Notes: a model not told the origin generated them from the sequence alone. A DNA stretch of 13,228 nt from JAIOYV01 sp964388245 (GCA_964388245.1 CAYLZH010000134.1:1-13228); one strand, 5' to 3'; shown: positions 1 through 8,368, counted from the first letter of the stretch. Numbers and translations are program-made.

Positions 1-906
1 GGTATCGCCGGAAATAGTTGCAGGGCCTGAAGTAATCTCAAGTGTAACGGGCAGTCCAGATGAAGCCGTGGCATCGACCTGGAATGGCCCATCTGATATT
101 AATTTATTTAGAATTGTAAGAAATGAAATGGCCTGAAATCCTGTGTTAAGTGTTCCAATAAAATTCGATGTATTACCGGTGAGTGCAAAGTTCAACAAAT
201 CGGCATCACGCGAACCACCTCCAACTTCAGATACAAGATGTGTTAAAGATGTATTGCTACCACCCGGATCGCCCTGATTGAATTTGTAATAAAGTTGTAC
301 ATCAGGATCGGAAGCATCAATTTCATTTGCCATAATATCCTGCAGTTCCGTTACAGTTAATGCCTTTGCCCACAGAGCAACTTCATCGGCTGCACCCATA
401 TAATACCAATTGTACGAAGCCAGGATATTTCTTCCAATGGTAAATGTTACACTTGGTTCAGTAATGACACCCGAAGCAGACCCTGTAGCCACTGAAACAC
501 CATCAACATATATTGTTAAGCTGCTTCCATCGTAAACTAGTGCCAGGTGTTGCCACTGCGAAACCAGCTGTGTTCCAGTTGGAGAATCTATACTGGTAAC
601 AGATCCTGTACTTCCTTTAAACCTTGCCCTGATTACTCCATCGGTTTGCTGGACCAAATAGAATGTTCCGTTTCCATCACTGTTTCTGCATCCCACTAGT
701 CCCTTTGCATAACCCCATTGATCAGCTTTAAACCAACCCGTAAGTGAAAGGGCACTGGAATTCATCATATATTGTGAACCGCTATCCAATCTTACATAAT
801 CGTCTGTTCCGTCGAAATGCAAATATTGGTTCGATTGTGCTATTCCTGATTTAAATATACAGGTAGTTGCGATGACTATAAGTAATACTGTTCGGCTAAG
901 TCTCAT
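1..906 (-). CDS. Secreted LamG-domain (concanavalin A-like) protein, C-terminus cut by window edge
   Basis: The frame is open from ATG at 906 to the left edge, giving 302 residues with no stop. The N-terminus (MRLSRTVLLIVIATTCIFKS, then GIAQS) is a Sec signal peptide with likely cleavage near residue 24. Residues about 27-215 read as a LamG/laminin-G-like jelly roll: LHFDGTDDYVRL at the start, LSLTGWFKAD, WQHLALVYDG, LTIYVDG, and DEVALWAKALTVTEL followed by VQLYYKFNQGD at the end. From about residue 263 an Ig-like repeat of the type found in large Bacteroidota surface proteins begins (LISDGPFQVDATASSGLPV, then SGPATISG). The family is usually extracellular and binds carbohydrate or acts as an adhesin. 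More Ig-like repeats and a T9SS sorting tail beyond the window are inference. It lies 36 nt downstream of the SusD stop, so it is probably the third gene of that operon. No Shine-Dalgarno is visible. No catalytic domain is seen in the visible part. Confidence 0.88.
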   Translation of the reverse strand, partial: MRLSRTVLLIVIATTCIFKSGIAQSNQYLHFDGTDDYVRLDSGSQYMMNSSALSLTGWFKADQWGYAKGLVGCRNSDGNGTFYLVQQTDGVIRARFKGSTGSVTSIDSPTGTQLVSQWQHLALVYDGSSLTIYVDGVSVATGSASGVITEPSVTFTIGRNILASYNWYYMGAADEVALWAKALTVTELQDIMANEIDASDPDVQLYYKFNQGDPGGSNTSLTHLVSEVGGGSRDADLLNFALTGNTSNFIGTLNTGFQAISFLTILNKLISDGPFQVDATASSGLPVTLEITSGPATISGDT

Positions 907-920
907 AATTTTTAAAATTA

Positions 921-936
921 ATTGAAAATTTTCAAT
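921..936. promoter_or_regulatory. 16-bp perfect palindrome between susD-like and LamG genes
   Basis: ATTGAAAATTTTCAAT is self-complementary over all 16 bases. It sits in the 36-nt spacer between the SusD stop and the LamG start, 15-30 nt upstream of that ATG. Its core, TTGAAA-AT-TTTCAA, recurs with a TA centre upstream of the PLD gene. An operator is possible. It would make only a weak AT-rich hairpin, so a terminator is unlikely. Confidence 0.35.
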
Positions 937-942
937 AATAAA

Positions 943-2565
943 TTAGTTCATCCACCACATTTTTATGTCAGATGAATTGAGATTTCCTCCCAATGCTTCA
1001 TCCATATTAGATCTATTGTATGTTTCTTCTGATGCAGGATAAGGTAACCGGAAATACTGCATTGGATTGCCTTCGCGGGGCGTAAGGTTTGTTCTCCGCG
1101 TAAGGGCAAAAGCTTCCCAGGGCTGTCTGAAATGATCGAGCCATCGCTGGGCGATGAGCAGCTTTAACTTTTCATCGTCGGAAGTAACATTCCAAAATGC
1201 AACTTTATTCAAAAGAGTACTATAATCAAGATGTCCAGGAACCTGAATCCGTTCGAAGAAATCGGCATCCTGATCGTTCGGCAGGATAGATTCTTCCATA
1301 ACTTCTGTCCAGAATTTCACCGATGATTCCAGCCCTTGCATGTAATCAATTTCAGCTTGTCCCGGATTGACTGCCACGCCAATTCCACGCAAGTAAGCTT
1401 CGGCTTTTAGAAAATGGACTTCCGCTCCTGTTATCAGAATATCAGGCATGTTATCCCTGTCGCGCGTAAGGAAATAATTAAAAGGGGAATAAATACATTC
1501 CTCTCCTTTTACAGGAAAATTAGTAGGACTGTCACGGTGTTCACCGTAAGGATTTCCACCAATTGGAGATTCGGTTCCTATAGCTATTTGAGGATATGGT
1601 ACCCACTTGTTATTGTTGTTGGTTTCGAAAAAGTAAAACATACGAACATCACATATACCACTTCCATCTACACTGTCATGCTCGGCCATTTGGTTAAAGA
1701 TATTGGTTCCCATCCTAAGGTTTTTGTGTTCCCGGAACGACCAGCTATTGGCATCGTTACTATAACCCATTTGCGAGGGGGTAATGGTTACATTTTCACC
1801 CAGGTAATCATTAAAATCATAACCATTGATTATCGGCAGATCATTGTCTAAAATCTCTGAAATTATTTCACCTGCAAGTTGGGGTTCCTTGTCGGACATC
1901 CGCAAAGCATACCGTAAGCGTAATGAATTGGCAAACTTTCGCCACATGAGCATATCGCCCTTAAACAGGTTGTCGAAGTTTATAAAGGTGCGCATTGGCT
2001 CCTGCTCGATAGCCGTTTCATCAATGGTATCGTTGGCCCATTTCAAATCCGCCAAAAGTGTTTTGTAGATTGATTCCTGGCTGTCGTATTTTGGATACAG
2101 GTAGTCTAAATCCTGATATCCAAGCCCTGCTTCGGTGAAAGGAATATCACCGAACAAATCTGTTAAGCGGAAGGTTTGATAAGCAACCAGGATTTTCAAC
2201 ATGGCTTTCATGTTGGATACCTCTGCCGATGTATCAATCTCGGCCAACCTCGATTCCAATTCCCGTACATTGGGCATCATCCTATAATAATTATCCCATG
2301 TGGCCTTTGTACCAATTTGATAATTTCCCCATGCTACACTACCTAAAGCCCCCAGTTGGATTTGTGGGTACAAGATCTCATTGTTTATATACATTTGCTC
2401 ACCCCCCTGCACATACAACGATTTTATTACTTTATTGAAAAGCGAGCGGGTTGTGGCAGTAGTAAAACCATCGGGATCTTTGTTCATATTTTCGAAATCT
2501 TTTCGACAGGATGCTACAAAAACAACACTTAATATCAGAATTATTATAGTACTTTTTACTCTCAT
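943..2565 (-). CDS. SusD/RagB-like outer-membrane lipoprotein
   Basis: This is a 540-residue surface lipoprotein that caps a SusC-type TonB-dependent transporter and binds its ligand. The start at 2565 was chosen because the product then opens with a lipoprotein signal (MRVKSTIIILILSVVFVASC, acylated Cys at residue 20) and because AGGAGG lies 8 nt upstream. The longer frame to 2655 would add 30 residues with no signal character that overlap the SusC gene. Mature-protein marks are FENMNKDPDGF just after the Cys, the helical TPR-like stretches LVAYQTFRLTDLFGDIPFTE (about 127-145) and KGDMLMWRKFANSLRLRYAL (about 202-221), and a C-terminal HFRQPWEAFALTRRTN segment. These fit the SusD-like_2/SusD-RagB group, and length is normal. 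The SusC stop is 16 nt upstream, so the two genes are co-transcribed. The ligand cannot be told from sequence. Confidence 0.95.
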   Translation of the reverse strand: MRVKSTIIILILSVVFVASCRKDFENMNKDPDGFTTATTRSLFNKVIKSLYVQGGEQMYINNEILYPQIQLGALGSVAWGNYQIGTKATWDNYYRMMPNVRELESRLAEIDTSAEVSNMKAMLKILVAYQTFRLTDLFGDIPFTEAGLGYQDLDYLYPKYDSQESIYKTLLADLKWANDTIDETAIEQEPMRTFINFDNLFKGDMLMWRKFANSLRLRYALRMSDKEPQLAGEIISEILDNDLPIINGYDFNDYLGENVTITPSQMGYSNDANSWSFREHKNLRMGTNIFNQMAEHDSVDGSGICDVRMFYFFETNNNNKWVPYPQIAIGTESPIGGNPYGEHRDSPTNFPVKGEECIYSPFNYFLTRDRDNMPDILITGAEVHFLKAEAYLRGIGVAVNPGQAEIDYMQGLESSVKFWTEVMEESILPNDQDADFFERIQVPGHLDYSTLLNKVAFWNVTSDDEKLKLLIAQRWLDHFRQPWEAFALTRRTNLTPREGNPMQYFRLPYPASEETYNRSNMDEALGGNLNSSDIKMWWMN

Positions 2566-2573
2566 CTCTTTAT

Positions 2574-2579
2574 CCTCCT
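2574..2579 (-). promoter_or_regulatory. Strong Shine-Dalgarno for the SusD-like gene
   Basis: AGGAGG on the minus strand lies 8 nt before ATG 2565, inside the 16-nt SusC-SusD spacer. It decides the SusD start. The other complete leaders in the window show no comparable site; the SDR gene has only a partial AGGA. This suggests SusD is translated more strongly than its neighbours or re-initiated after SusC. Confidence 0.75.
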
Positions 2580-2581
2580 GA

Positions 2582-5500
2582 TTAAAATTGTGCCTGAATA
2601 CCAAAAATAAACGACCTGCATGAAGGGTAAGAGGCCCATTCGAAGCCCTGTGCATTTCCAGAACCCATTACACCTTCAGGATTGATATTATCGGGCAGTG
2701 TAGTATACAGATAAAATAAATCGCGCCCGGTAATCGAAACAGTCAGATTTTGGAAAACCCTGGTACGGTCAGCAAATTTTTGTGGTAAGTGATAACTTAA
2801 AGATAGTTCCCGAAGCTTGACCCAGGTATTTTCGACAACACCCGGAGTGGTTAGGAATTCACCCCAACCACCTGCATTGGGCAAATATTTGTAATAATAA
2901 TGCACCACCTTGTCGTTGGGAGTACCATCAGCATAAACACCTGGCAGGATAACCCCGATGTTCGAGGTGTTTCCTTCCGGGTCGGTATAGGGCAATCCAC
3001 CACCATCGCGTTCTATAAGTGTTTCGGGGCTTTGCCCTGACTGGAGACCGATAACATAAGAGCCACAATAGATATCCCCACCAATTTTCGCATCGACTAA
3101 TGCTGACAGTGTAAAATCTTTGTACCTTATGTCGAAATCCCAGGCAGCCAGAAATTTAGGAGCTGCATTCCCGATAGGAACATAATCGGGAGTATTTTCA
3201 TCATCGCTGGTAATTATGTATTTGGTGCCTTCATCGTTTACAATCGGTTGGCCATTTTCGTGATACACATGTCCGTAGCCCATTATGGTACCATATTCAT
3301 CCCCTTCACGAAGGATCATCTTTGGTCCGTTTTCACCCCAGATATTGGCCAATTCATATTCCTCGACATAACCTCCAAGGCTTTCAATTACGTTCCTATT
3401 CCTTGTAAATCTAATACCCGACTGAATAGTAAGGTTCCTACCTGCATAAGGCACTGTATTGAGAATAATCTCAACTCCACGGTTCGATACGGCTCCCTCG
3501 TTTGTACCCAGTGAGCCTGATCCGGAAGAAACCGGGATGTCAAGCTGCATAATCTGGTCGAAGGAGTAATAATAATAATAGGTGAAATCGAGTTCAATCC
3601 TACTTTCGTAAAAACCCAGGGTTGTTCCTATTTCGTACGAATTCACCCGTTGCGGCTTAAGGTCAAATGGTGGTATATAATTTTGGAAGGTGGAAAGTTG
3701 TTGTCCGCCAAAAAATTCAGTAGCAAAATAAAACTCGGTCAGATAGGGTGGGGCATCAGTAGCTGTTTGGGCAGCGCCTCCCCGAATTTTCCAGAAGTTG
3801 AAGATGCTTTTATCGAAATCAAATACCTCGGAAGCAATGAAACTCAACGAGGCTGAAGGATAAAAATAGGAGTTATTATCATGGTCTAAAGTCGAAGACC
3901 AGTCGTTCCTGCCCGTTAATTGCAAAAACAAGAAATTACTATAATCAACATTCAGGTAAGAATAGACTGAATTAGTTCTGCGTTGCACAATATCAGATTT
4001 TACATCAGAAAAATCGTAACCGGGCACCACCGTCCCATCTTCATTAAAGGTAATATCAGTATAATTCAGAAAAGAATAGAAATTAGCATAATACCAATCA
4101 CCGGAGTTACCCATCAACATATAATAGTCTCTTTGCCAACGCGATCCTCCAATGCTAAGTTCCAGATTGAATTTGCTATCAAAAACCTTATCCTTTGACA
4201 TGATAAACATAAAATCATGATTTTCGGAATGTTCTTTCTTAAATTGTTTAGCATAATATCCTTTATCTACACCCAGTACATCCCTGGGTTTATTTTTGGT
4301 TTCGAACTCATCGAGATTGAAATCCAGACCGGTACGGCCGGTAAAGGTAAGCCAATTGGTAATTTCGTACCTTAAACTAATCGATCCGAGGAATTTATTT
4401 CTATTAAGTATTTGGTTGTTATTGTAGTAATTCCACCACAAATCGTCGTTTACATAGATCCATGGTAATTCTCCAACAAGAACCTCGTTCCATGAACCAT
4501 CAGGATTTTCATATTGATCCATTTCAATCCCTTTGAAGGACCGGGGCCATGAGTACAAAGAGCCTTTATTAAAGGAACTGCGGCTTTCGCCAAGTATGGG
4601 CGAATTCAAGCGATGATACCTTACGTAAGTAGAATTCAATTCAAGTTGTACTTTATCGGATAATTTCAACTGAGATCCCAGGTTTACAGTTGTCTGATCA
4701 TATTCTGTATTTTCAATAATAGGCTGATGATCGAGATGTGTAATTGAAAAACGCATAGTACCTTTTTCATTCCCTCCCGACGCAGCAATATTATGAGTAA
4801 CAGTATATCCATCGTTGTAAAACATACTTATGTTATCGGGTTGTGGTGAGTACGGGCGCATTACTCCATCCCACCACATTACCATCCGGCCATCCATTTC
4901 GGGTCCCCATGAAACACCTTCGCCGTAATATCCAAACTGTTCCTGTGAATTAGATGTTTCGCCTTCCTGGTTCATAACCAGGTTAGAGGTGCCATATTGG
5001 CCCGGATAATGTTCAACTCCAAAAGAATCGGTCGGAAATGTTGGCGGAGTAAAAGCAATGGGCCCGCCGGCACCATATTTATTTTGCACCGCCCTGAAAC
5101 GATATGGGTGCTTAACCTTGTAGGTCATATTATAACTTATGCCAATACCTTTTTGTCTTTTACCCTTTTTAGTTGTGATCTCAATAACTCCGTTTGCCCC
5201 TCTCGATCCGTATAGGGCCGAGGCAGCACCTCCTTTCAACACATTGAAAGTTTCAATATCGGAAGGGTTGATATTATTTAATGCTGATCCCCAATCCTGG
5301 CCACTTTTAACAGATGTGAGCCCAGGAGTATTTTCAATTTGAACTCCATCGATGACAATTAAAGGCTGGTTTTCTCCATCAAAATTATTATTACCCCGAA
5401 TGGTAATCCGGGTCGATCCTCCGTCTACTCCATCGCCATTTGATATTTGCACACCTGCAGCACGCCCCGACATTGCCGAAATAATGTTTGGGGAATTGGC

Positions 5501-5941
5501 ACGTTCAACCATATTTGCATCGATTTTTTCGGTTGAATAACCAATCTCGCGTTCCTGTCGTTTTATCCCCAATGCTGTTACTACAACATCCTCTACCTGA
5601 TGAACATCGGGTTTTAGAGTTATATTCATGGGGATTCCGGGAGTGGCTTTTAATTCCTGGGTAATAAATCCTATGTAGGAAAATACTACTACATCATCGG
5701 GCGTATTTATTTTCAGACTGAATATACCATCCAAATCTGTTGTGGTTCCTGTGAATGTTCCTTTTAGAATCACATTTACACCGGGTATGGGCAAGTTGTC
5801 CTCAGATGAAATTACCACACCGGTGACTGTAAGTTGTCCCGAAACTGAGGCAGGCAAAAGGAAAACGAAAAGCAGTAAACAAATTAAATATCGCGGAGTC
5901 AGGGATTGCCTCCTCGTTTGGTCAGGTTTGCTATTTTTCAT
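2582..5941 (-). CDS. SusC/RagA-like TonB-dependent outer-membrane transporter
   Basis: This is a 1119-residue active importer of the outer membrane, energised by TonB-ExbBD and paired with the SusD lipoprotein just downstream. A signal peptide spans about residues 1-35 (hydrophobic YLICLLLFVFLLP, then ASVSGQ). A carboxypeptidase-regulatory-like Ig-fold domain follows at about 38-112 (VTGVVISSEDNLPIPGVNV, later FSYIGF). A TonB-box-like DVVVTALGI lies at about 118-126, and the plug domain spans about 128-258 with the SusC signature IDGV, VLKGGAASALYGSRGANGVI and ITTKKG. The remainder is the 22-strand-type beta barrel, ending in ...IFGIQAQF with the expected terminal Phe. Length and domain order are normal and no frameshift is seen. 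There is no extra N-terminal secretin/STN domain, so sigma/anti-sigma transduction through this receptor is not expected. The substrate is unknown: no CAZyme lies in the visible neighbourhood. Confidence 0.96.
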   Translation of the reverse strand: MKNSKPDQTRRQSLTPRYLICLLLFVFLLPASVSGQLTVTGVVISSEDNLPIPGVNVILKGTFTGTTTDLDGIFSLKINTPDDVVVFSYIGFITQELKATPGIPMNITLKPDVHQVEDVVVTALGIKRQEREIGYSTEKIDANMVERANSPNIISAMSGRAAGVQISNGDGVDGGSTRITIRGNNNFDGENQPLIVIDGVQIENTPGLTSVKSGQDWGSALNNINPSDIETFNVLKGGAASALYGSRGANGVIEITTKKGKRQKGIGISYNMTYKVKHPYRFRAVQNKYGAGGPIAFTPPTFPTDSFGVEHYPGQYGTSNLVMNQEGETSNSQEQFGYYGEGVSWGPEMDGRMVMWWDGVMRPYSPQPDNISMFYNDGYTVTHNIAASGGNEKGTMRFSITHLDHQPIIENTEYDQTTVNLGSQLKLSDKVQLELNSTYVRYHRLNSPILGESRSSFNKGSLYSWPRSFKGIEMDQYENPDGSWNEVLVGELPWIYVNDDLWWNYYNNNQILNRNKFLGSISLRYEITNWLTFTGRTGLDFNLDEFETKNKPRDVLGVDKGYYAKQFKKEHSENHDFMFIMSKDKVFDSKFNLELSIGGSRWQRDYYMLMGNSGDWYYANFYSFLNYTDITFNEDGTVVPGYDFSDVKSDIVQRRTNSVYSYLNVDYSNFLFLQLTGRNDWSSTLDHDNNSYFYPSASLSFIASEVFDFDKSIFNFWKIRGGAAQTATDAPPYLTEFYFATEFFGGQQLSTFQNYIPPFDLKPQRVNSYEIGTTLGFYESRIELDFTYYYYYSFDQIMQLDIPVSSGSGSLGTNEGAVSNRGVEIILNTVPYAGRNLTIQSGIRFTRNRNVIESLGGYVEEYELANIWGENGPKMILREGDEYGTIMGYGHVYHENGQPIVNDEGTKYIITSDDENTPDYVPIGNAAPKFLAAWDFDIRYKDFTLSALVDAKIGGDIYCGSYVIGLQSGQSPETLIERDGGGLPYTDPEGNTSNIGVILPGVYADGTPNDKVVHYYYKYLPNAGGWGEFLTTPGVVENTWVKLRELSLSYHLPQKFADRTRVFQNLTVSITGRDLFYLYTTLPDNINPEGVMGSGNAQGFEWASYPSCRSFIFGIQAQF

Positions 5942-5954
5942 ATTAACTGTTTTT

Positions 5955-5971
5955 TAAGCAGCTCATGCTTA
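5955..5971 (-). promoter_or_regulatory. Small hairpin in the SusC leader
   Basis: TAAGCA (5955-5960) and TGCTTA (5966-5971) form a perfect 6-bp stem with a 5-nt loop, 14-30 nt upstream of the SusC ATG. On the transcribed strand an A-rich stretch follows rather than a U-tract, so it is not an intrinsic terminator. It could influence initiation on SusC mRNA, but a stem this short may be chance. Confidence 0.25.
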
Positions 5972-6033
5972 TGTAAATATTCTATTCATTATAAATTGAT
6001 ATCTGCATATACTTTTTTCATGTTTAGCCTTTA

Positions 6034-6066
6034 TCAGAAGTATTTAATTGAGATACATTCTTCTGA
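6034..6066 (-). terminator. Possible weak stem-loop after the PLD gene
   Basis: TCAGAAG (6034-6040) pairs with CTTCTGA (6060-6066). An internal GTAT/ATAC extension (6040-6043 with 6053-6056) is offset by a 3-nt bulge. The structure begins 10 nt past the PLD stop, in the 134-nt spacer before SusC. It lacks a clean U-run on the minus strand, so it could be a weak terminator, an mRNA 3'-end stem or chance. No better terminator was found in this spacer. Confidence 0.3.
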
Positions 6067-6075
6067 TTCGTATGT

Positions 6076-8274
6076 TTAATCAACGATATTTAATAAAAAA
6101 GTGAATTGATCATTATCTGAGATGAGGCTAACAAGATAATTTCCTGCTTTTGGTTTAAAGTCAGCAATGCTAATTATTCCATTGGAACCGAATAATGATG
6201 TATTTGTATAAACCTGTCTGCCCATTATATCAGAAATTATCAGACGGTTTATTTTGCCACTGATATTTCCCTGATCGATATGGAATAAACCACTTGTGGG
6301 ATTAGGATAGATAAGAGGCTGTTGCACTTTTGTGTCCAGATCAGGATTTTTTAATAACCACGAGTTAGTGAAACGCTCGGTAAATTCTTGTAAATAAATA
6401 TTGGCAATTTCGGGATCGCGCAGGATAAGTGTGTTTTCATCGTTTCGGTTTTCGGCGCTGTTGCTCCAGTTGTGTGATCCGGTTAACACTATAGGGTCTG
6501 TTGATGCGGGATCGACAATCATCAGTTTATTATGCAACATTCCGGCCTCGCCATATACTCTGAAATTATCGCCCAAAGCCGTACCCAGGTCGTTTACAAT
6601 ATTTGAGTTCGAACTTGATGCATCGTCAATAATCATTTTTACCTCAACACCTGCATTAGCCCTTGCAATAATTGAGTCTGAAAGGTCGTACCTGGTAATC
6701 AGCATAGTTTCAATATACAAGTAATCGGAAGCTGATGAAATTGCATCAGCAATTTTTGAGGTTGTCTGGTCGCTTGGACTAAAATAACACTCGGCCCTTC
6801 TTCCACCGATAATAAATTTATGGGGTGTATTGTCTTTTTTAAATGGGCCAAATCTTGCGTTTCCTAAATCGGGCATAGCCCCACTACTGCCCCACATTTC
6901 ATTGAATTCGGCCTGGAAGGTTCGGGCCAGGCTTTGATCATGGATTATGATAACATTATTTGCAAAATTGTTGATGTTTTGGTCTTCGAAATTGGTTGAT
7001 CCCGTCCAGACAATGGCCTCTTCCGGATCACCTGAATCGGCATCGAAGACTACGAATTTATTGTGCATTATACCATATTCGGGAGTATTCGGAGCGGCTA
7101 ATGAATAAATACCAGGTGATAATAGGTTACCTAAATTAACCGAAGTCCAGGTAGTATCGTAAATGGCCCTAACAATTATTCCACTTGCATGGGCATTGTT
7201 CAAAGCAGTGGCTATATCGGAAATATTGGCCGGATTAAAATCGTAAATAGTAAAATCGATAGTGTGCTTGGCCCTGTTTATATAAGCAATTAGTGTGTCG
7301 TCAACAGCATCGTCAAGGAAGATAGCATTAGTACCGGTTGATACAGAATTATCAACTGGCCGGGTGAAATATATTTTAGACATTCCCGAAGAGTATGATT
7401 GAGTACAAAAGCTTCGGATATTGGAAAAAGCAGTGTCGGTGTTGTATACAGAAAATGCTTTTACATAATATATCGTTGCCGGATCGAGGTTGTTTAATGC
7501 AATACTATGGTAACTAATGGCAGTAGCATCACTTAGCGTATCAATCTCGAGTTCGGGTGTTAAACCATAAATAATTTCAGTACTGCCGGCAACATCAGTA
7601 AACCACTCAAACGACAGAGAATTTGTTGTAATACTGCTTACATCAATGGGGCTTATAATGTTTATTAAGCTTGAGTTGATGATATCGGCCGGAGTTCGGA
7701 GCAACAGTTGATAGTTGGCATAATACTGTGATCCAATTCCGATCAACGTAACCGGATTTCCAGGAATTACATCACCAATCAAAGGATGACCAGTTCGAAT
7801 GTAAACAGAACTCGACTCACCACCCGATGAGAAGGAATAAGAATTACCGGCCTGAAAAGTACTTCCGGCATTATCGAATATCACATTATCGATCTGAACC
7901 AATTCTGCCTCGGTATCTTCGTTAAGTCCGGCAGGTGTAATTAGTTGTGGCTGAGGCAGGATATTGTTACTTGAATGTACCATATGATATGTTACACTTG
8001 CTATTTCGAGCAAGTTGTTATAGTCATCGAGTGTGCCGGTTACGGTTACTGAATCGCCTGGTTCGAAATAGGTAACATCATAATCATATACAGCAATTCC
8101 GGCAGTGGAATCCTGAAAATACCGGATAGTTCCCAGTTCCTGTCCGCTGATGACAAGGCCTGATACTGTTACAACGGTTCCAATTGCTTGCTGCCTTGCA
8201 TCGTATATCGATGATTGTGCGAGAAGATTTCCTGAAATCAGAATAATAGAAATAATAAGGATAGCATTTTTCAT
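6076..8274 (-). CDS. Secreted two-HKD phospholipase D-superfamily protein with T9SS sorting domain
   Basis: This 732-residue protein is predicted to be exported. The signal peptide is residues 1-19 (MKNAILIISIILISGNLLA). An OB-fold-like region covers about 28-200, of the kind seen beside secreted nucleases. A fibronectin-III-like region covers about 203-290, ending near TIYYVKAFSVYN. Two PLD half-domains follow. The first carries H404-x-K406-x4-D411 with downstream TGSTNFEDQN. The second carries H581-x-K583-x4-D588 with downstream TGSHNWSNSAENRNDEN. Both catalytic histidines, lysines and aspartates are present. The tail from about 655 (IYPNPTSGLFHI, later GNYLVSLIS) is a type A Por/T9SS sorting domain, so surface attachment or release is expected. 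PLD-family enzymes cleave phosphodiesters; the OB-like region favours a nuclease, but a phospholipase remains possible. It lies 134 nt upstream of SusC, so a scavenging role with SusCD is inference. No Shine-Dalgarno is evident. Confidence 0.93.
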   Translation of the reverse strand: MKNAILIISIILISGNLLAQSSIYDARQQAIGTVVTVSGLVISGQELGTIRYFQDSTAGIAVYDYDVTYFEPGDSVTVTGTLDDYNNLLEIASVTYHMVHSSNNILPQPQLITPAGLNEDTEAELVQIDNVIFDNAGSTFQAGNSYSFSSGGESSSVYIRTGHPLIGDVIPGNPVTLIGIGSQYYANYQLLLRTPADIINSSLINIISPIDVSSITTNSLSFEWFTDVAGSTEIIYGLTPELEIDTLSDATAISYHSIALNNLDPATIYYVKAFSVYNTDTAFSNIRSFCTQSYSSGMSKIYFTRPVDNSVSTGTNAIFLDDAVDDTLIAYINRAKHTIDFTIYDFNPANISDIATALNNAHASGIIVRAIYDTTWTSVNLGNLLSPGIYSLAAPNTPEYGIMHNKFVVFDADSGDPEEAIVWTGSTNFEDQNINNFANNVIIIHDQSLARTFQAEFNEMWGSSGAMPDLGNARFGPFKKDNTPHKFIIGGRRAECYFSPSDQTTSKIADAISSASDYLYIETMLITRYDLSDSIIARANAGVEVKMIIDDASSSNSNIVNDLGTALGDNFRVYGEAGMLHNKLMIVDPASTDPIVLTGSHNWSNSAENRNDENTLILRDPEIANIYLQEFTERFTNSWLLKNPDLDTKVQQPLIYPNPTSGLFHIDQGNISGKINRLIISDIMGRQVYTNTSLFGSNGIISIADFKPKAGNYLVSLISDNDQFTFLLNIVD

Positions 8275-8314
8275 AATTCAAATGTTTAATTTGTTTTTCA
8301 CCCGGAAAATATGT

Positions 8315-8340
8315 TCTCAAATTTAATTTGTTTTTTGAGA
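8315..8340 (-). promoter_or_regulatory. Overlapping inverted repeats with a -7-like box upstream of the PLD gene
   Basis: TCTCAAA (8315-8321) and TTTGAGA (8334-8340) are a perfect 7-bp inverted repeat. Nested inside is CAAATT-T-AATTTG (8318-8330). On the minus strand 8325-8318 reads TAAATTTG, matching the Bacteroidota -7 consensus TAnnTTTG, about 44 nt before the PLD ATG. No good -33 TTTG partner is seen, so the promoter call is weak. The inverted repeats could be an operator covering it. Confidence 0.3.
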
Positions 8341-8354
8341 TTTTAAATGAAAAT

Positions 8355-8368
8355 TTGAAATATTTCAA
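8355..8368. promoter_or_regulatory. 14-bp perfect palindrome upstream of the PLD gene
   Basis: TTGAAATATTTCAA is fully self-complementary and lies 81-94 nt upstream of the PLD ATG, about 30 nt upstream of the -7-like box. That is a position where an activator or repressor could bind. It shares the TTGAAA-N2-TTTCAA core with the palindrome before the LamG gene. The spacer is AT-rich, so chance is not excluded. Confidence 0.35.

Noticed and set aside
2566..2655. Upstream extension of the SusD-like protein by 30 residues
   Set aside because: It would overlap the SusC gene and bury the lipoprotein signal peptide; the ATG at 2565 has a strong Shine-Dalgarno.
3567..3580. Short TAA-type trinucleotide repeat (14 nt) in the SusC gene
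   Set aside because: It simply encodes a run of tyrosines in a barrel strand and keeps the frame; it is too short to be a likely phase-variation tract.
5243..5257. ATTGAAA-G-TTTCAAT, a 15-nt palindrome resembling the two intergenic ones
   Set aside because: It lies inside the SusC plug coding sequence, has a 1-nt rather than 2-nt centre, and is explained by coding constraint and chance.
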